DNA from: Myotis daubentonii
Lineage: Eukaryota; Chordata; Mammalia; Chiroptera; Vespertilionidae
Assembly: GCF_963259705.1 (NCBI RefSeq)
Contig: NC_081842.1
Location: 34,561,796-34,625,795, forward strand
Direction of reading: 5' to 3'
Length of the DNA stretch: 64,000 nucleotides
The notes beneath the pieces are model-generated. The model was given only the letters and a program-made list of their open reading frames with translations. It did not search any database and had not been told where the DNA came from. This document shows, in pieces, positions 12,511-24,604 of the stretch. The position numbers and the translations under genes were made by a program. Position 1 is the stretch's first letter; each line of letters opens with the position of its first letter.

Positions 12511-14205
12511 GGCTCTTGCCTTAATTTTCAATTTCATTTTAACTCTTTCTTTACCATCAATGCAGTGCCAATTAAACATGCTCTGAAATAGACAATATAT
12601 GGTTAACTTTTGAAAAGAATAAAGTTTTAAAAGAAAGAGCCAATTATTATTATAAATCCCATTCTTATAGAATTCTATATTAAAGAACTTCTAAATTATC
12701 TTGTGAATATCAGGTTCTATATATCCAATCCTGAGTTCCTATATCAACTTGGCAAATTAGGTACGTTTTATTTCATCCATGTCTCATGCACAAAGGTTAC
12801 ATGCAGTTCTTACTTTTTCCCTGGTTTGAAAGGAGCAAAATGCCCCTTGCATAATTCAGTGGTTCATAGTGACTATAGACGGGAAATAATAAATGTAGCA
12901 GTTACAGTGTGATCAACTATCTTCTTGTCATCAGGGATTTACAATCTGAGCACCACACAGTTGGTGTAATTTATTGTGCATTCCTGCATATTCTCCCCTT
13001 TTTTTTTCCTTGCAAATTATCAGCTAAATTGTATGTTCACCTTAAAAGAATTCAAAGTATATAGCAGGCTGTCTGATTTGCCCACACAGTATCAGATGTC
13101 AGACCACCCAATGAGAGTTTTAATTGGAGTTTCCTTGACTGAATTGGGTATAATATGACTTTTGCTTCTGTAGTTATTGTGGAATATTTTATAGATGATC
13201 ACTGTCATTCAGAAAAAGGGAAGAAAAAAAAAGAGCAACTTAAAGATCCTCAGATCTTTTCTGGGAGGAGCAAATCTCATTAAGTATATGTCTATCCAAT
13301 AAGCACTTTCAACACAATTTCACCCTAGAACTCCCCCTGATGACAGCTCATAGCAAAAGAAGTAGTAGATGCTTATCATGGGGAGAAGGGAGTATCCATC
13401 CCAGCACCTGCACTTGATGCTTGTAGAAATGATGAATGTTTTAGCTAGGAAACTCTGCATCTACTAAGGAATTATACTTTAATGTCATCTGTCAAAAATG
13501 TAGATTACATATTACAATGGGTTGGGACCCATTATTCTAATTATTATTATTTATTATTTTTTAGCACCATCAGTGTTGCTCCGGGTGACTCTGGTGGAAA
13601 TATTCCAGTTAGAGGAAGAACTGTTATTTTCATATTTCCTAAGCGACATCGATTTGTGCGGCTAACATTTTAGCAATAAAAAGCAAAATGTAAAACTCTA
13701 GCCTGCTGTGAAGTAAAGTCTACACATTGAATGAACACTGCAGGGACATACTCATAAATATTCATTAAGCAGGGCTTCATTGAAAATGAAATTTAAGTAC
13801 TTAAGGTAATGCAATACAAGTAGGTGAAAAGCTTTTCCACCTCAGCTAAGGAAACAGGATAGAATGAGATAATCTAAGAGAGTCGGATAGAGTTTAAAGC
13901 ATGTCTTTTGTACCTTAAACTATGCATTAAGAAAATGGAGAGTTAATTCAATTGTCATATTTATCCTGGTGCCCAATCTTCATAACAAAAGAGAATACAG
14001 GGCTTTTTAACATCCTATCATTATCCGGATTTGGGAGGTGGTTGGAAGGTCTAGAGAGTTCTCTCAGAAGAAGTAACAGAATGAAATCTCCTGGAGACAG
14101 TATCTTTCAAGCACTCAAGGTGGCCTGCTTCTCAAAATCTGTGGGGCCTCTGGTTAATCACTAAGATCCCTTATGCTGTTTCCTACCTGTAAAAAAGGTA
14201 ACATT
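12511..14205. other. Unique sequence, nothing recognised
   Basis: AT-rich, with only short open frames and no repeat that I can name. Confidence 0.5.
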
Positions 14206-14208
14206 TCC

Positions 14209-14423
14209 ATAATCGGTTTGGCTCAGTGGATAGAGCATCAGCCCGCAGACTGAAGGGTCCTGGGTTTGATTCTGGTCAAGAGCATGTACCTTGGTTGCGG
14301 GCATATCCCCAGTAGGGGGTGTGCAGGAGGCAGCTGATCAATGTTTCTCTCTCATCGATGTTTCTATCTCTCTATCCTTCTCCCTTCCTCTCTGTAAAAA
14401 AATCAATAAATATATTTAAAAAT
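14209..14423 (+). mobile_element. Ves SINE, plus strand
   Basis: Near-consensus Ves: TCGGTTTGGCTCAGTGGATA head, 'gggtttgattctggtcaag' B-box region, 'ccccagtagggggtgtgcag' body, CT tract and AATCAATAAATAT tail. Flanks AAAAGGTA at 14193-14200 and 14424-14431, extendable to 13 of 16 matching bases, support a target duplication. Confidence 0.93.
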
Positions 14424-14679
14424 AAAAGGTAGTATTACCTCCTCACATTGTCTTGTTAAAGAGAATGAGAGCCTGTGGATGCAAAAGTGTTTTATACATG
14501 ATAAAACAACATGAAACCATCCATTGTTATTATTTCTTAATATTTATTTTAGTATACTTGTGGAGTCTAGTTCCAACCACCATGATTACTTAGTTATATT
14601 ACAGTTTTATATTTATTGCCTCTGTTATCTTCTCTTATAATAAATTAATAAAATAATTCAGATATTAGATTAATAAATA

Positions 14680-15540
14680 TTAAATGAGAATTTGTTATAT
14701 TTCAAACACCATGCTAGGGGCTCTAGCAATACAAATAAAATGCACCACCTCCATGGAACTTTATGTTCTATTTAGGAGAAGTTAATAAAAAGCAAACATA
14801 ATAACTACATAAAAACTAAGTTTGTTATAGGTAAGTACTTTGGAGGAAAATGAAACATGAAAGTGGGATAAGGAGTATGGAGGCTGGCAGGCATATGGGG
14901 GCTAGATGCAGTGTTTTCAAATGGATTAGTCATGGGAACCTTCAACATGGAAATACTTAAAGACACACTTTGAAAGTGAGAAAGCAAGTCCTGTGGTTAA
15001 CTAGGGAAGAACATTTCAGCAAGAAGAAACAGCAAATGCAAAGGCCCTGTGGTAGAAGTGCATTCCTGGTGTTCAAAAAACATCAGTAACTCCTCAGGGA
15101 TTGGAAATGTGTGGGTGAGGGAAAGAGTGGGTAGTAATAGGGTCAGAGAATAGGAGGCCAGATATCATAGGGACTTTTAGGTCACTGAAGAATTGAACCT
15201 TCTATTGTGCACGAGTAACACACACAAAAAAATTATTAGGGTTTTGAGATGACATGTGTTCCAACCTATATTTTAGTTAGATCATTGTGGCTTCTTTGTG
15301 GAGAAGTTAGGTAACCAGATAAGAGGCTGTTGTAATAATTTAAGTGAGAGGAGATGGTAGATTGGGAAAGGGTAGTAGTGAGAAGTGCCAAGATTCTAGA
15401 AGTCTTTTAAGGTACTGCCAAAATAATTTGTTCATAGTTTGGATGAGAGATGTGACAGAAAAAAACATAGTAAGGATAACTCCAAGGTTTTTGCCTGGGC
15501 ATATGAAAGGATTGGGTTTCTGTTAACTGAGGGCAGAGTT
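14680..15540 (-). mobile_element. Ancient LINE-2-like fragment, minus strand
   Basis: Reverse-complement L2 3' end pattern ('tttcaaacaccatgctaggg', 'catggaactttatgttcta') followed by the recurrent GA-rich mammalian pattern ('aaatgcaaaggccctgtggt', 'ggccagatatcatagggact', 'aactccaaggtttttgcctg'). This matches the antisense of L2 (CR1 clade) ORF2/3' region. Highly diverged; boundaries approximate. Confidence 0.6.
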
Positions 15541-18290
15541 CTCTTTTGATTTGTTTTGTGTTTTGTTTTAGTGTGTTTGGATCTGTGTTGGCTCATGGGG
15601 ACATGGAGTCAATAATAGACAATTTACTCACTTATATATCCAGTTATTTTTTAGTTTTCCTATTCCTACCTATATCAACCAAAAGTGTTATTATTTTGAA
15701 TTGATTTTTGTTATTTTGGCAATAGTTTATTTTTAAAAATTGCTGCTTAAAAATAAATTGAGCTATAACTCCTTTTTCTGTATCATTTTTTGTAATTTAT
15801 TGCTAAATTGTAGAGGGAAAATACATGGGTGTGTTGTAATTAATTCCAGTATTCTGAAGAGCAATGAGTTGTATCCAGTCAGAAAATGAACCCATCCTCA
15901 ACTAGGATTTGTCTGTGAGAGAAAAGAGAAGTGCACATTCTTTTAAAAATGATGTAATAGGATTTTCTACAAATTAAATCTGGGAGAAGAGTAGACAGAA
16001 AAATAATATTTCCAATATTATTGCTCAGGGGGACTGTTGAAACAGTGGCATTCCACATGGTGACTGAAGTTTGGATGTGTGAACACAATTTTTGGGGATG
16101 TGGTGGCAGGAATTGGGGGACCCAACTGCTAAACTGAGGAATTACCAAAACAGCTGTTCTTTGTTAATCTTGATTAGAGTCATGATTTCATCCAATGTCA
16201 TGTAGGCTAATAAGAATGAATGAGTTTAACACTCCTGAAGCTGTCTGGCTGGGCAACTGGCTGAGGACCAGAGAATGACTGATGTACATGAATGACATGA
16301 CAAGTCAGGTAAATGTGACTCATCCCAGGCACTGGCTGCCTCAGGGAGCTGCTGTGTTATAGCTTAGCTCATGTGTAAGTGTGGGAATATCTGCTAAGGT
16401 CTTTTGGTAGAAGCCATCTGAGATCAAGGGAGATTAACTTAAACACAAAGGTAGCTGGAGTGATAGGTGATGATGGGATTTACTTGAAGGATGCTCAGAG
16501 AATCACAGGAATTCCTAAACAACCAAATCTTGAGAAGGACAGGCAGCAAGAAAGTTCAGGAGATGGTAGGGACAAGTAGGAGATATATTAGTGATGAACA
16601 AAAAAATATCTTGGGAGTCATTGAATGATTTAATGGGAAGAGTAGGGATCAAAGGTCAAAGAGATGAGGAAATAAAAAATTAACATCCAGAGGGACACTG
16701 GAGTCATCCAGGGCCATTATAGAACTTGGATCAGAAAGGACCAGAAATCAGATGGCAGGCTCATTAGTAACTAATGCTTCTGTATGTGAGATGCTAGAAG
16801 TTTAGCCAATAGCAGCAGAAAGGAGCATAGCAAAGTATGGTTTGGAAGCCTCCTTGTACAGAGAAGGGACATGCTTCCCACCACTGGACTCATAAGTTAG
16901 GTAAAGATGAGCCTTCACTGGGAGAACACTTCACAGTAAACCACATTTCAGGTAAAGGCCGGAAGTTGAACAGACCTTAGATTAAGGTAGTTTGATGACT
17001 ATAGTTGGAGATTCTAAAGAGAGTGCATTGGAAAGGAAGTGATGAGAATGGGTGGAAAATAACTATGTTGGTGGGAAAATAAAGATAGCAGGCATTTGAG
17101 ACAGCTTATTTAGTCAGCCTCACAATTACAAGTGACTCAAATCCACTGGTACTTGAGAGGACCCTGAAAACTTTCTCCTTCTGGTGTTTTCTGTTCTTTC
17201 AGAAACATCTGATGAAATGATAATGACTATCAGATAAATCAACTGAACTTTCTAGTGATACTTTATTTACTTTTCCTTAATGGAGACACAAATTCCGTTA
17301 GGCAGTGACTAGATTATGTCTGTGTCCTGAAGAACATCAAGCCAACACTCAGTGCACTCCATAAATATTAATCCCATATATTTTGACATCTCAAAGGCTC
17401 AATTTGGTGTTGATCTCTTTTTCTTAAGATATTAGTCATATCACAGTGCTTTTTATAAATATATTTTGCAATTGAGTAAGGTTGTTTTACTACATAACAA
17501 TATAATGAACACAGATTTCATTCATTAAAGGAGAAATGTTTGATACTTGAATGATGCACAACTGTAATTTTCAGTATTAAACAAGGTGCAAAAGGTACTG
17601 AATCACTTTCTAAGACTTTAATTTATCGTTAGAACAAAACCACATGTGCAAGTATAGCAAATCTATATAAATGAACAATTTTTGAATAATATCTAACAAT
17701 TTACCAGAATCATGAAAAAAAAGTTGGGATGGTTTACATTCTGTGGCAGATAATTATAACAATGAATATCTAAGTTGTTCCTCACACTTCCTTGTTTCAT
17801 GAAGAGATTGCAAGTAAAAGTGAATAGCAATGTGAATAGTAAAGATTTGCATTTGAATTATAAGCATATACTTTCATTGATTACATTCCAACCACAGTTG
17901 CATTAATATTATGACACAACTCAAGTGGATTTTTTAATTTTTTTTTAATAAAGGTTAAGAATTACTTGAGTAACTATCCACTCCTCATTGGGTTTTCTGG
18001 CCCGTTCCTGCAATTGAGATCATTTTTCAGTTTATCTTTATTCCTAGTAACCAAGATTTCCCCTTTATCTTTTATATCCTGGACCACACCCCTATTCACA
18101 AGCAAATAGGTCCTCAGCCATTGCTCTTAAATGCTGTACTAAATTCCCTCCTTTTGAGAGCTCTAGAGTCTTTCTCTTTCTTTTTAATCCCATTGCATCA
18201 CCATTTTGCATCGCATCCAAACTAGTTCTCTAGCATACAAGGCTTTGCATGATCTTACCCATGTCTGCCAATTTATTGTAAAACTATATA
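15541..18290. other. Unique or very old sequence, no gene
   Basis: GA-rich stretches at about 16230-17100 could be further decayed L2 but cannot be confirmed by eye. The open frames at 15879-16148 and 16379-16579 look like chance. Confidence 0.4.
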
Positions 18291-18294
18291 AGGT

Positions 18295-18370
18295 TTATAC
18301 AAGTTAAGAGACTTGCCTAAGGGCACACAATTTCAAAACATTAGAGATGGGATTAAATTGCAGCTTAGTG
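18295..18370 (-). mobile_element. MIR fragment, minus strand
   Basis: 'gttaagagacttgcctaagg', 'gcacacaatt' and 'gatgggattaaattgcagc' form the reverse complement of the MIR core. Confidence 0.6.
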
Positions 18371-18648
18371 AATAAGAAATACAATTCTTAGTTAAAATCT
18401 GGGACAAGAATCAATAGTAAAACTCTAATCTAAAACTTTTCTTTCATGCAGACCAGCATGAAAATAGAGATTTTTTATCTGCCCTGACGGTCAATAGATG
18501 CTAGTTTTATTGGCACCCAGGAGAAACAAACAGACAAAAAATTCAATGCCACTCCTCCACAAAGTCAGCCAAGTTCTAGTCCCTTGAAGTTCAAAGTGAC
18601 CAATTCCATATGTTATGAGAACATAGTCTACATAGCACATACACTCTC

Positions 18649-18662
18649 GTGTGTGTGTGTGA

Positions 18663-18702
<40 letters not shown>
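18649..18702. repeat. (GT)6-GAACG-(CA)n mirror microsatellite
   Basis: (GT)6 at 18649-18660, a GAACG spacer, then a (CA)n run at 18666-18702. The two halves are complementary and can fold back on each other. Confidence 0.95.
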
Positions 18703-18704
<2 letters not shown>

Positions 18705-19296
18705 TCTATTAAATTGATCTGAACAACAAAAAAATCCATTAAAATCAGGAATAAGGTTTTGGATAGGCTAACTAGCGTGTCTGAGATTTTGTTTTATTTT
18801 TGTACATGTGTTGTGTATTTGAGTCTTTTAAACTAATTATTGGCTTTAGAAAAAATGTTTTTGTTTTTTGTGTATGTTTTTTTTAATCAACCAGGACATA
18901 CAAAGTATTAGAACTTACAAATAAAATATTTAATTATACCATGAGGAAAAGAATAACTAATACGTAGAAATTCTTAGACTCCAAAGACATATCAGTCCCC
19001 ATTGAGATGTATAAAACCTTCGGCAAATGCTGTTCTGAGCCACTTAAAAAATGTTAAGCAGTTAAGGGCAATATCTTATGAAAAATATCGAACCGGTTGC
19101 CAAAGTGTTTCATAGACATGGATTCTGTTATACAAAATTATCACTTACTTCATAAAGATTACTGAATTTCCACATTAATTTTAACCCTTTAAAATGAATG
19201 TTTTTCTCATTTTTATGCTAATTTTATTTTTTTTCAACATTTATTATTTCCACTTGCAACTATCACAGTGTTTTTTAAGAGTAGGATCATCCAAGA

Positions 19297-20525
19297 CAGA
19301 GGTCAGCAAACTACAGCTCACAGGATAAATACAGCATGCTGCCTATTTTTGTACATCCCACAAGCTAAGAATGATTTTCATTTGTTTGGAAAAAAAAATC
19401 AGAAGCATACCATTATAATAATCTGGTTATTATTTAACAGGAAAGAAGCAAAGAGAAGACTAGATAATATAGGCATGCCATTTAAACAACTCGGCTACAA
19501 AGATGTAAGTTTACACTCTCCCAGTCTATTCCCCACTGACCGAAGTGGAAAGGGACTGGACAATGGCAGTTAATTTTATTTTATTATATTTTTAGTGATT
19601 TCAGAGAGGAAGAAAGAGGGAGAGCGAGAGATAGAAACATCAGTGATGAAAGAGAATCTTTGACTGGCTGCTTCCTGCATGTCCCCCACTCTGGGAATCA
19701 AGCCCGCATCCCAGGCATGTGCCCTGATTTGGAATTGAACCGTGAAGTCCTGGCTCATAGGTTGATGTTCAGGAGTTCAACAACCAAGTGTGACACGCCA
19801 GCCGGGCTGGCGGAAGGCAGTTTAGAAGCATGCCCGGTAAAGTCTGAGAGACACAGGAAAGTGTTTACCTGTCTGTCAGTCACACTTGGGAGCTAGTCAA
19901 TGGCCAAAAAAAGGCATGGCCACTGCAAAGGCTCAAAACCTGAATATTTAAACTTCTAAAGCACCCTCTCTTGGTTTTTACTCTCTCATGAGCTGGGCTC
20001 CTGACTCCTGTTCACACAATGAACTAATGGTCTTTAATTAGCTTGGATGCTGAACCACACCCGGCTACAACATGGAATGGAAACTCTACTAGAACCAAAG
20101 CTGCCCTTCTTTCAGGACTGGCTTAAGGGAAACGGGACTTTGGAAACTAAGGAATGTAACTCCATACCAAAAGCCTTCTATCGCATCTCATTCTCCCATG
20201 GGGCTTCTAAAAGTGCTCTTTTTAGTGGGACCCCAAGAACCTCACACATACTCGTGTCCAGGAGATCTGGCCCATTAATTCCTCTGTCAACAAAAAGAAG
20301 AATGGTTCAAGATATATAAATATTGCATGAATTCCAAATCCCAGTGTCTGTAAATAAACTTTCACTGGAACGCAGCCCTGCTCATTTATTTAATTATTGC
20401 TTATAGCTGCTTTTGTGCTATAATGGCAGCATTGAGTAGTTGAAAGGAGACCCTGAGGCCCTCAAAGCCAGTAATGTTTAGTATCTGGACCATTGTAGTA
20501 AATTTTTACCAGGTCCTGACCTAGA
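19297..20525. mobile_element. Old hAT (Charlie-type) element, interrupted
   Basis: The left part starts CAGAGGTCAGCAAACTACAG. The right part (about 20345-20525) carries 'ctttcactggaacgcagccc', 'tatagctgcttttgtgctat', 'ttgagtagttgaaaggagac', and ends 'aggtcctgacct', an imperfect inverse of the start. This is the same family as the element at 38790-39373. The interior is split by a Ves SINE (19572-19815) and by about 0.5 kb (19823-20335) that I could not assign. Confidence 0.6.
19572..19815 (-). mobile_element. Ves-type SINE, minus strand
   Basis: On the plus strand: T-rich tail, GA-rich tract, 'ttgactggctgcttcctgca', a diverged anticodon-side region and a degenerate head ending 'gacacgccagccgggc'. 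Short flanking GGCAGTT copies at 19565-19571 and 19816-19822 suggest a target duplication. Confidence 0.8.
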
Positions 20526-20734
20526 ACAGTGATTTTTAAGTCTTCTGAAACTACTTCCAATGTGGAAGGCATCTGTTTCTCTTTTTTCCACAATGTGAAA
20601 TCTCCTTTGATTTACTTTAATTGGGTGTCTCTCAAAGTCTAGCATATTTACTGTCTATAAAGTTGGAAACTTCAGCCAATAAATCAAGATTATTTAAGGT
20701 GTAAATAGAAGAAATATCTCCCTTTTTTAAAATA

Positions 20735-20880
20735 AATATATTGGGATGACATTGGTTAATAAAATTTCAAGTTTACAATTCTATGATACACATCATCTAT
20801 ATATTGCATTGTGTGCCTACTTCCCAAGTCCAGTCTTCTGTTACCACACATTTGATCCCCTTTGCCCTTTAGTATCCGCC
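20735..20880 (-). mobile_element. Old L1M 3' UTR fragment
   Basis: 'attgggatgacattggttaa', 'atttcaagtttacaattcta' and 'acacatttgatccccttt' follow the antisense L1M 3' UTR pattern. Confidence 0.5.
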
Positions 20881-23800
20881 ACTTCCCAATAAATATTTTC
20901 TTAAGAGTAAATTTTCTAATCAGAGGCATCGGTTGAAAGGAAGGTCTGGAAATCTAACTTTTAAAGAAAAAAAAAAAAGCTGTTCTTTCTCAGATATATG
21001 CTATAGTATAAAAAATATGAACTTTGACTCAAATCCTGTGTAGAATATTTAATCTGCTTTATACATTGAATGGGGTAATTTTATCAACCTCGTGTGTTTG
21101 TTGTGAAGTAAACATGTAATAATGAATCAGGTTTTGAAAACACTCATCCTCCTTCGGTCTCTATTCAAATTCTGGGTGGGCTCTCTGAAGTTTTAAGGCA
21201 AAAATTAGACTTAGAATCCTATGTGATGGCTGTCACAAAATAATCTAGGCATGAGTGGTCAGATTTTATGTTGTTTTTATATGTTTCAAACACTTATTCT
21301 TGTTTGTAGTTCATAAATCCAGTCTTTATATCTGCTTCCTCTTTGAGGGCACTGTTTTTCATCCTAAGCATGACCATTGAGGTATCTACCTCCTACACAT
21401 CCTTATAAGTACCATGCATTTCATGTTTATTGCAGTGTGTTTAATTTGCATTATTTCAGGTCCCTACACAATGGGTTTAGAAATTTCAGGTTAATAAACA
21501 CTATAAAAATTATCTCTCCCATTTATTCTAGCACTAGAAGGGTAATTACATCTAAGCGTGGTGAAACCCTTGTGACTCTGTGTGGATGACTGTGATTACA
21601 ATGGCAGATGGCGACCCATAGGCATTATCACTGCAGTTTACTATAGCATTTACCAGAATGAACAGGCCTTGGGGTGATTTGTGTTGAATATACAAAATGG
21701 CCAAGAAGTACTTATGTGTTGTTTGAAGTCACCGAGACTTTAGAATTCTTTGCTACTGCAGTATAGCATAGCCTATAATGCTGCGATTATGAGTAAAATG
21801 TCAAGGAGGCACAGAGGAGGAAGTTCTGAGCATACTATTCCAGCTTGTAATAAATGGGATCAAATGAATAATTAATCATTATTTTGGTTGCTCCAATACT
21901 ATCACTTCATAGAAGGACTGTTGCAAACACTTCCCAGATTGGCGGCGGGGGGGGGGGGGGGTGGAGGGGGGGCCTAGACCTCCTTCTCTGTACTGCATCC
22001 CATCCTATCAACTCCTACAGAAATAGGCACTGAGAAAAAAATGTCACCGCAGATGCTTCCAGCTTATTGATTTATAACAGATGGCCTTTGTGGCAAGAGT
22101 AAAGTTTAGGGATGGCAATCTATACCCCACACAATTTTCTACCTCTTACCTGAGTCAGGGATAAAATTTTGGGGGTGAGACAAATATATGAGTATTTCCC
22201 CAAACAATGTAGTCAGCACAATGACCTAAGAAACCTGTTTTAAAAGTTCATTCTTTTTTAAAGCCACATCACACACAAAGAAAATGCAAGCAAAAACAAA
22301 AGTTACAAGATAAAAAGCATAAATATCTTCCCTCCCTTAGACTATAATACTACAAGAAAGGACCAATGTAAATAGTTTTCATATGCTTTCAGAAATATTC
22401 AATATATGCATGTATTTGTGTAGTACACAGAAAAAATATATATATACAGTAGATGCTTTTACTCTTTCACTTTTACTAAAATAGGTTTACTTATGATAGT
22501 TATACTGTATATTTTTTCCTTAATATACCTCTATCTGAGGACCTTTGTAAATCCATATTACCAGACCTACACAGGTTCTGATCAAGGAAATCTGGAAGAA
22601 AGCCCCAGGAATATTTATATTTGAAAACTGTTCAGGTAATTTCAATGATCAGTTTTATTGGAAATTCCTGCAATAAGTAATGAGATTTCTTTCAGCACAT
22701 GTGTTTTAGTTCTAAGATATCTCCACAAAATTATAAAATTGTGACATTGTCATTGGTTTTTCATATAACTATCATTTGTTTAATCTTGACAATTAAATAA
22801 CTTTGACCTTGCATCTTCTCTGTGCCTTATTTTACTTTTCTCTATATTAGAGAAGCATTGTGTGGGTTATACCAAATGGGCTTATATAAATGAAATTGTT
22901 TTTTAAAAGCATGCACTAGAAAAATGACTGCCTACAATACAGATTAATAAAATTTCAGCTGAAAATGCCCATCCAACATTTCTTGTGAGCAGAGTTCAAC
23001 TGTGTTGGATTCAACCAGCAACATTGATTTTCCATGTTCTTCTCCCTTCAGCTGAAAAGAATCAAGTTCATCTGTAGGGAATGAAAACTAAACAGCCCTT
23101 AACATGAAGGTCCATGTCCTACTGCATTTATCTCGTAGGTTAAAATCATTCATTGATCGCTAATCACCTGTGGTTGTTTGCACACAACAGGTTCCCTGGA
23201 TAGCACAAAACCACAAAGAGGATTATACATACCACAGGAAACAATCAATAGAAAAAGCTCATAATTATCTTCCTGAGAGGAAACTGCAAGATTTTCCCTT
23301 TGTGACAGTCTGTGTATGTGTGATAGGTTTGTCAAAACAGACATAAGGGTTTCCAGCTGGCAGAAAAATGTTTTTTAACATTTGGCTTTCAAATCTACTT
23401 TTCTTCTCTCACTAGAATGATATTAAAAATAAAACATTAAAATTCTTTTAATAGAGAATTTAATTCTTGCTTTGCATTTTCACCAGATAATCATGAAACA
23501 TGTCTTTTGTCACCATTAGAATATCCCTGGATTGTTTTTGCTTTTGTTTTTGCCTTGTGAATGCCTAAAACATCCAGTCAAGTCCATTTTTTATTACCTA
23601 AAAGAAGTTGGATAGTATTTATCTTAGAGTTCTTAGAAGTGGTTCAGTGCATCTTCAATTAAAAAAAACACACAAACTTATTATTTGGCCTTAACCATAA
23701 AACACATTTAGTATAATCAACTAAAATATATTAAATGTATTTTTCAACCACTGGTCTAAGAACAGAAAATTAAGTCATAAATACATTAAAACTCACCTTT

Positions 23801-24136
23801 AAACATTTCACACTCCAATAGTTACATCTTGTAGATTCTGTTCTGTAGTATATGTTATACCTAGATCTCCTTGGAGGAAGTAATGGAACTCATTAACTTG
23901 ATCAGGATGAATTTATTTTTCCCATGTTTTGTCCTAAAAATTTTAGCATTTATATTGCTCCACTCTGAAAAGCCAATATAAACAAAGTAAATTCCAAAAT
24001 AAAGCTTTTACTCCAACTCCCAACAAGAAGAAGGATGGAGACTGACCCATCTAAGAACACTTGTGCATAGGGTGACAGAATATCTGATCTAAAATTCCTT
24101 GAGATCGTCCAATAATAATATTCTTTTATTTTTTTA
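20881..24136. other. Unique AT-rich sequence with one poly-G tract
   Basis: No gene or recognisable interspersed repeat. The 15-G run at 21947-21961 is the only notable local structure. Confidence 0.5.
21947..21972. repeat. Poly-G tract
   Basis: Fifteen consecutive G followed by TGGAGGGGGGG, in an AT-rich setting. It could form a G-quadruplex, or its length could be an assembly or sequencing uncertainty. Confidence 0.85.
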
Positions 24137-24465
24137 ATAGAGGCCCAGTGCACAAAATTTGTGCACTCAGGGGGTCCCTCAGCCCAGCCTGCGCCCTCTT
24201 GCAGTCTTGGAGCCCTCAGGGGATGTCCAGCGGACATCCTTGGTGCTGCCACAGAGGCAAGAGAGGCTCCCGCCACTGCCGCAGCACTCGCTATGAGCCT
24301 GGCTCAGGGCTTCTGGCTGAGCAGCGCTCCCCCTGTGGGAGCTAACTGACCACCAGGGGACAGCTCCTTCATTGAGTGTCTACCCCCTGGTGGTCAGTGC
24401 GCATCATAGCAACCTGTCATTCTGCTGTTTTGTCAATTTGCATAGTAGCCTTTTATTATATAGGA
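24137..24465 (-). mobile_element. Non-autonomous Helitron (HeliBat type), minus strand
   Basis: On the minus strand it starts TCCTATATAATAAAAGGCTA after an A, and ends with the hairpin GTGCACAAATTTTGTGCAC and then TGGGCCTCTAT before a T. That gives an A/T insertion site with the canonical CTAG end changed to CTAT. The interior holds 'actgaccaccaggggg' and GC-rich sequence, with no Rep/helicase frame. Length is 329 bp. Confidence 0.92.
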
Positions 24466-24604
24466 TTTCATAAGTAGCTTTGTAATTTCTCCCAAGATAA
24501 CATTTTATAGTGACATAATTCTCATAAAAAGTGTAATGTTATTGTATCTCTATGTGTATTTGTCAACCAGTTATTCTTGAAACCTATTTATCATTATACC
24601 TGTA

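Noticed and set aside
14209..14290. tRNA gene-like sequence (also in the other Ves SINE heads)
   Set aside because: A- and B-box-like motifs belong to SINE heads followed by SINE bodies and tails; the cloverleaf is degenerate and the copies have retroposon target duplications.
19823..20335. Possible gene fragment with a 90-codon open frame
   Set aside because: Lies within an interrupted old hAT element; no domain or splice evidence; more likely an unassigned repeat insertion.
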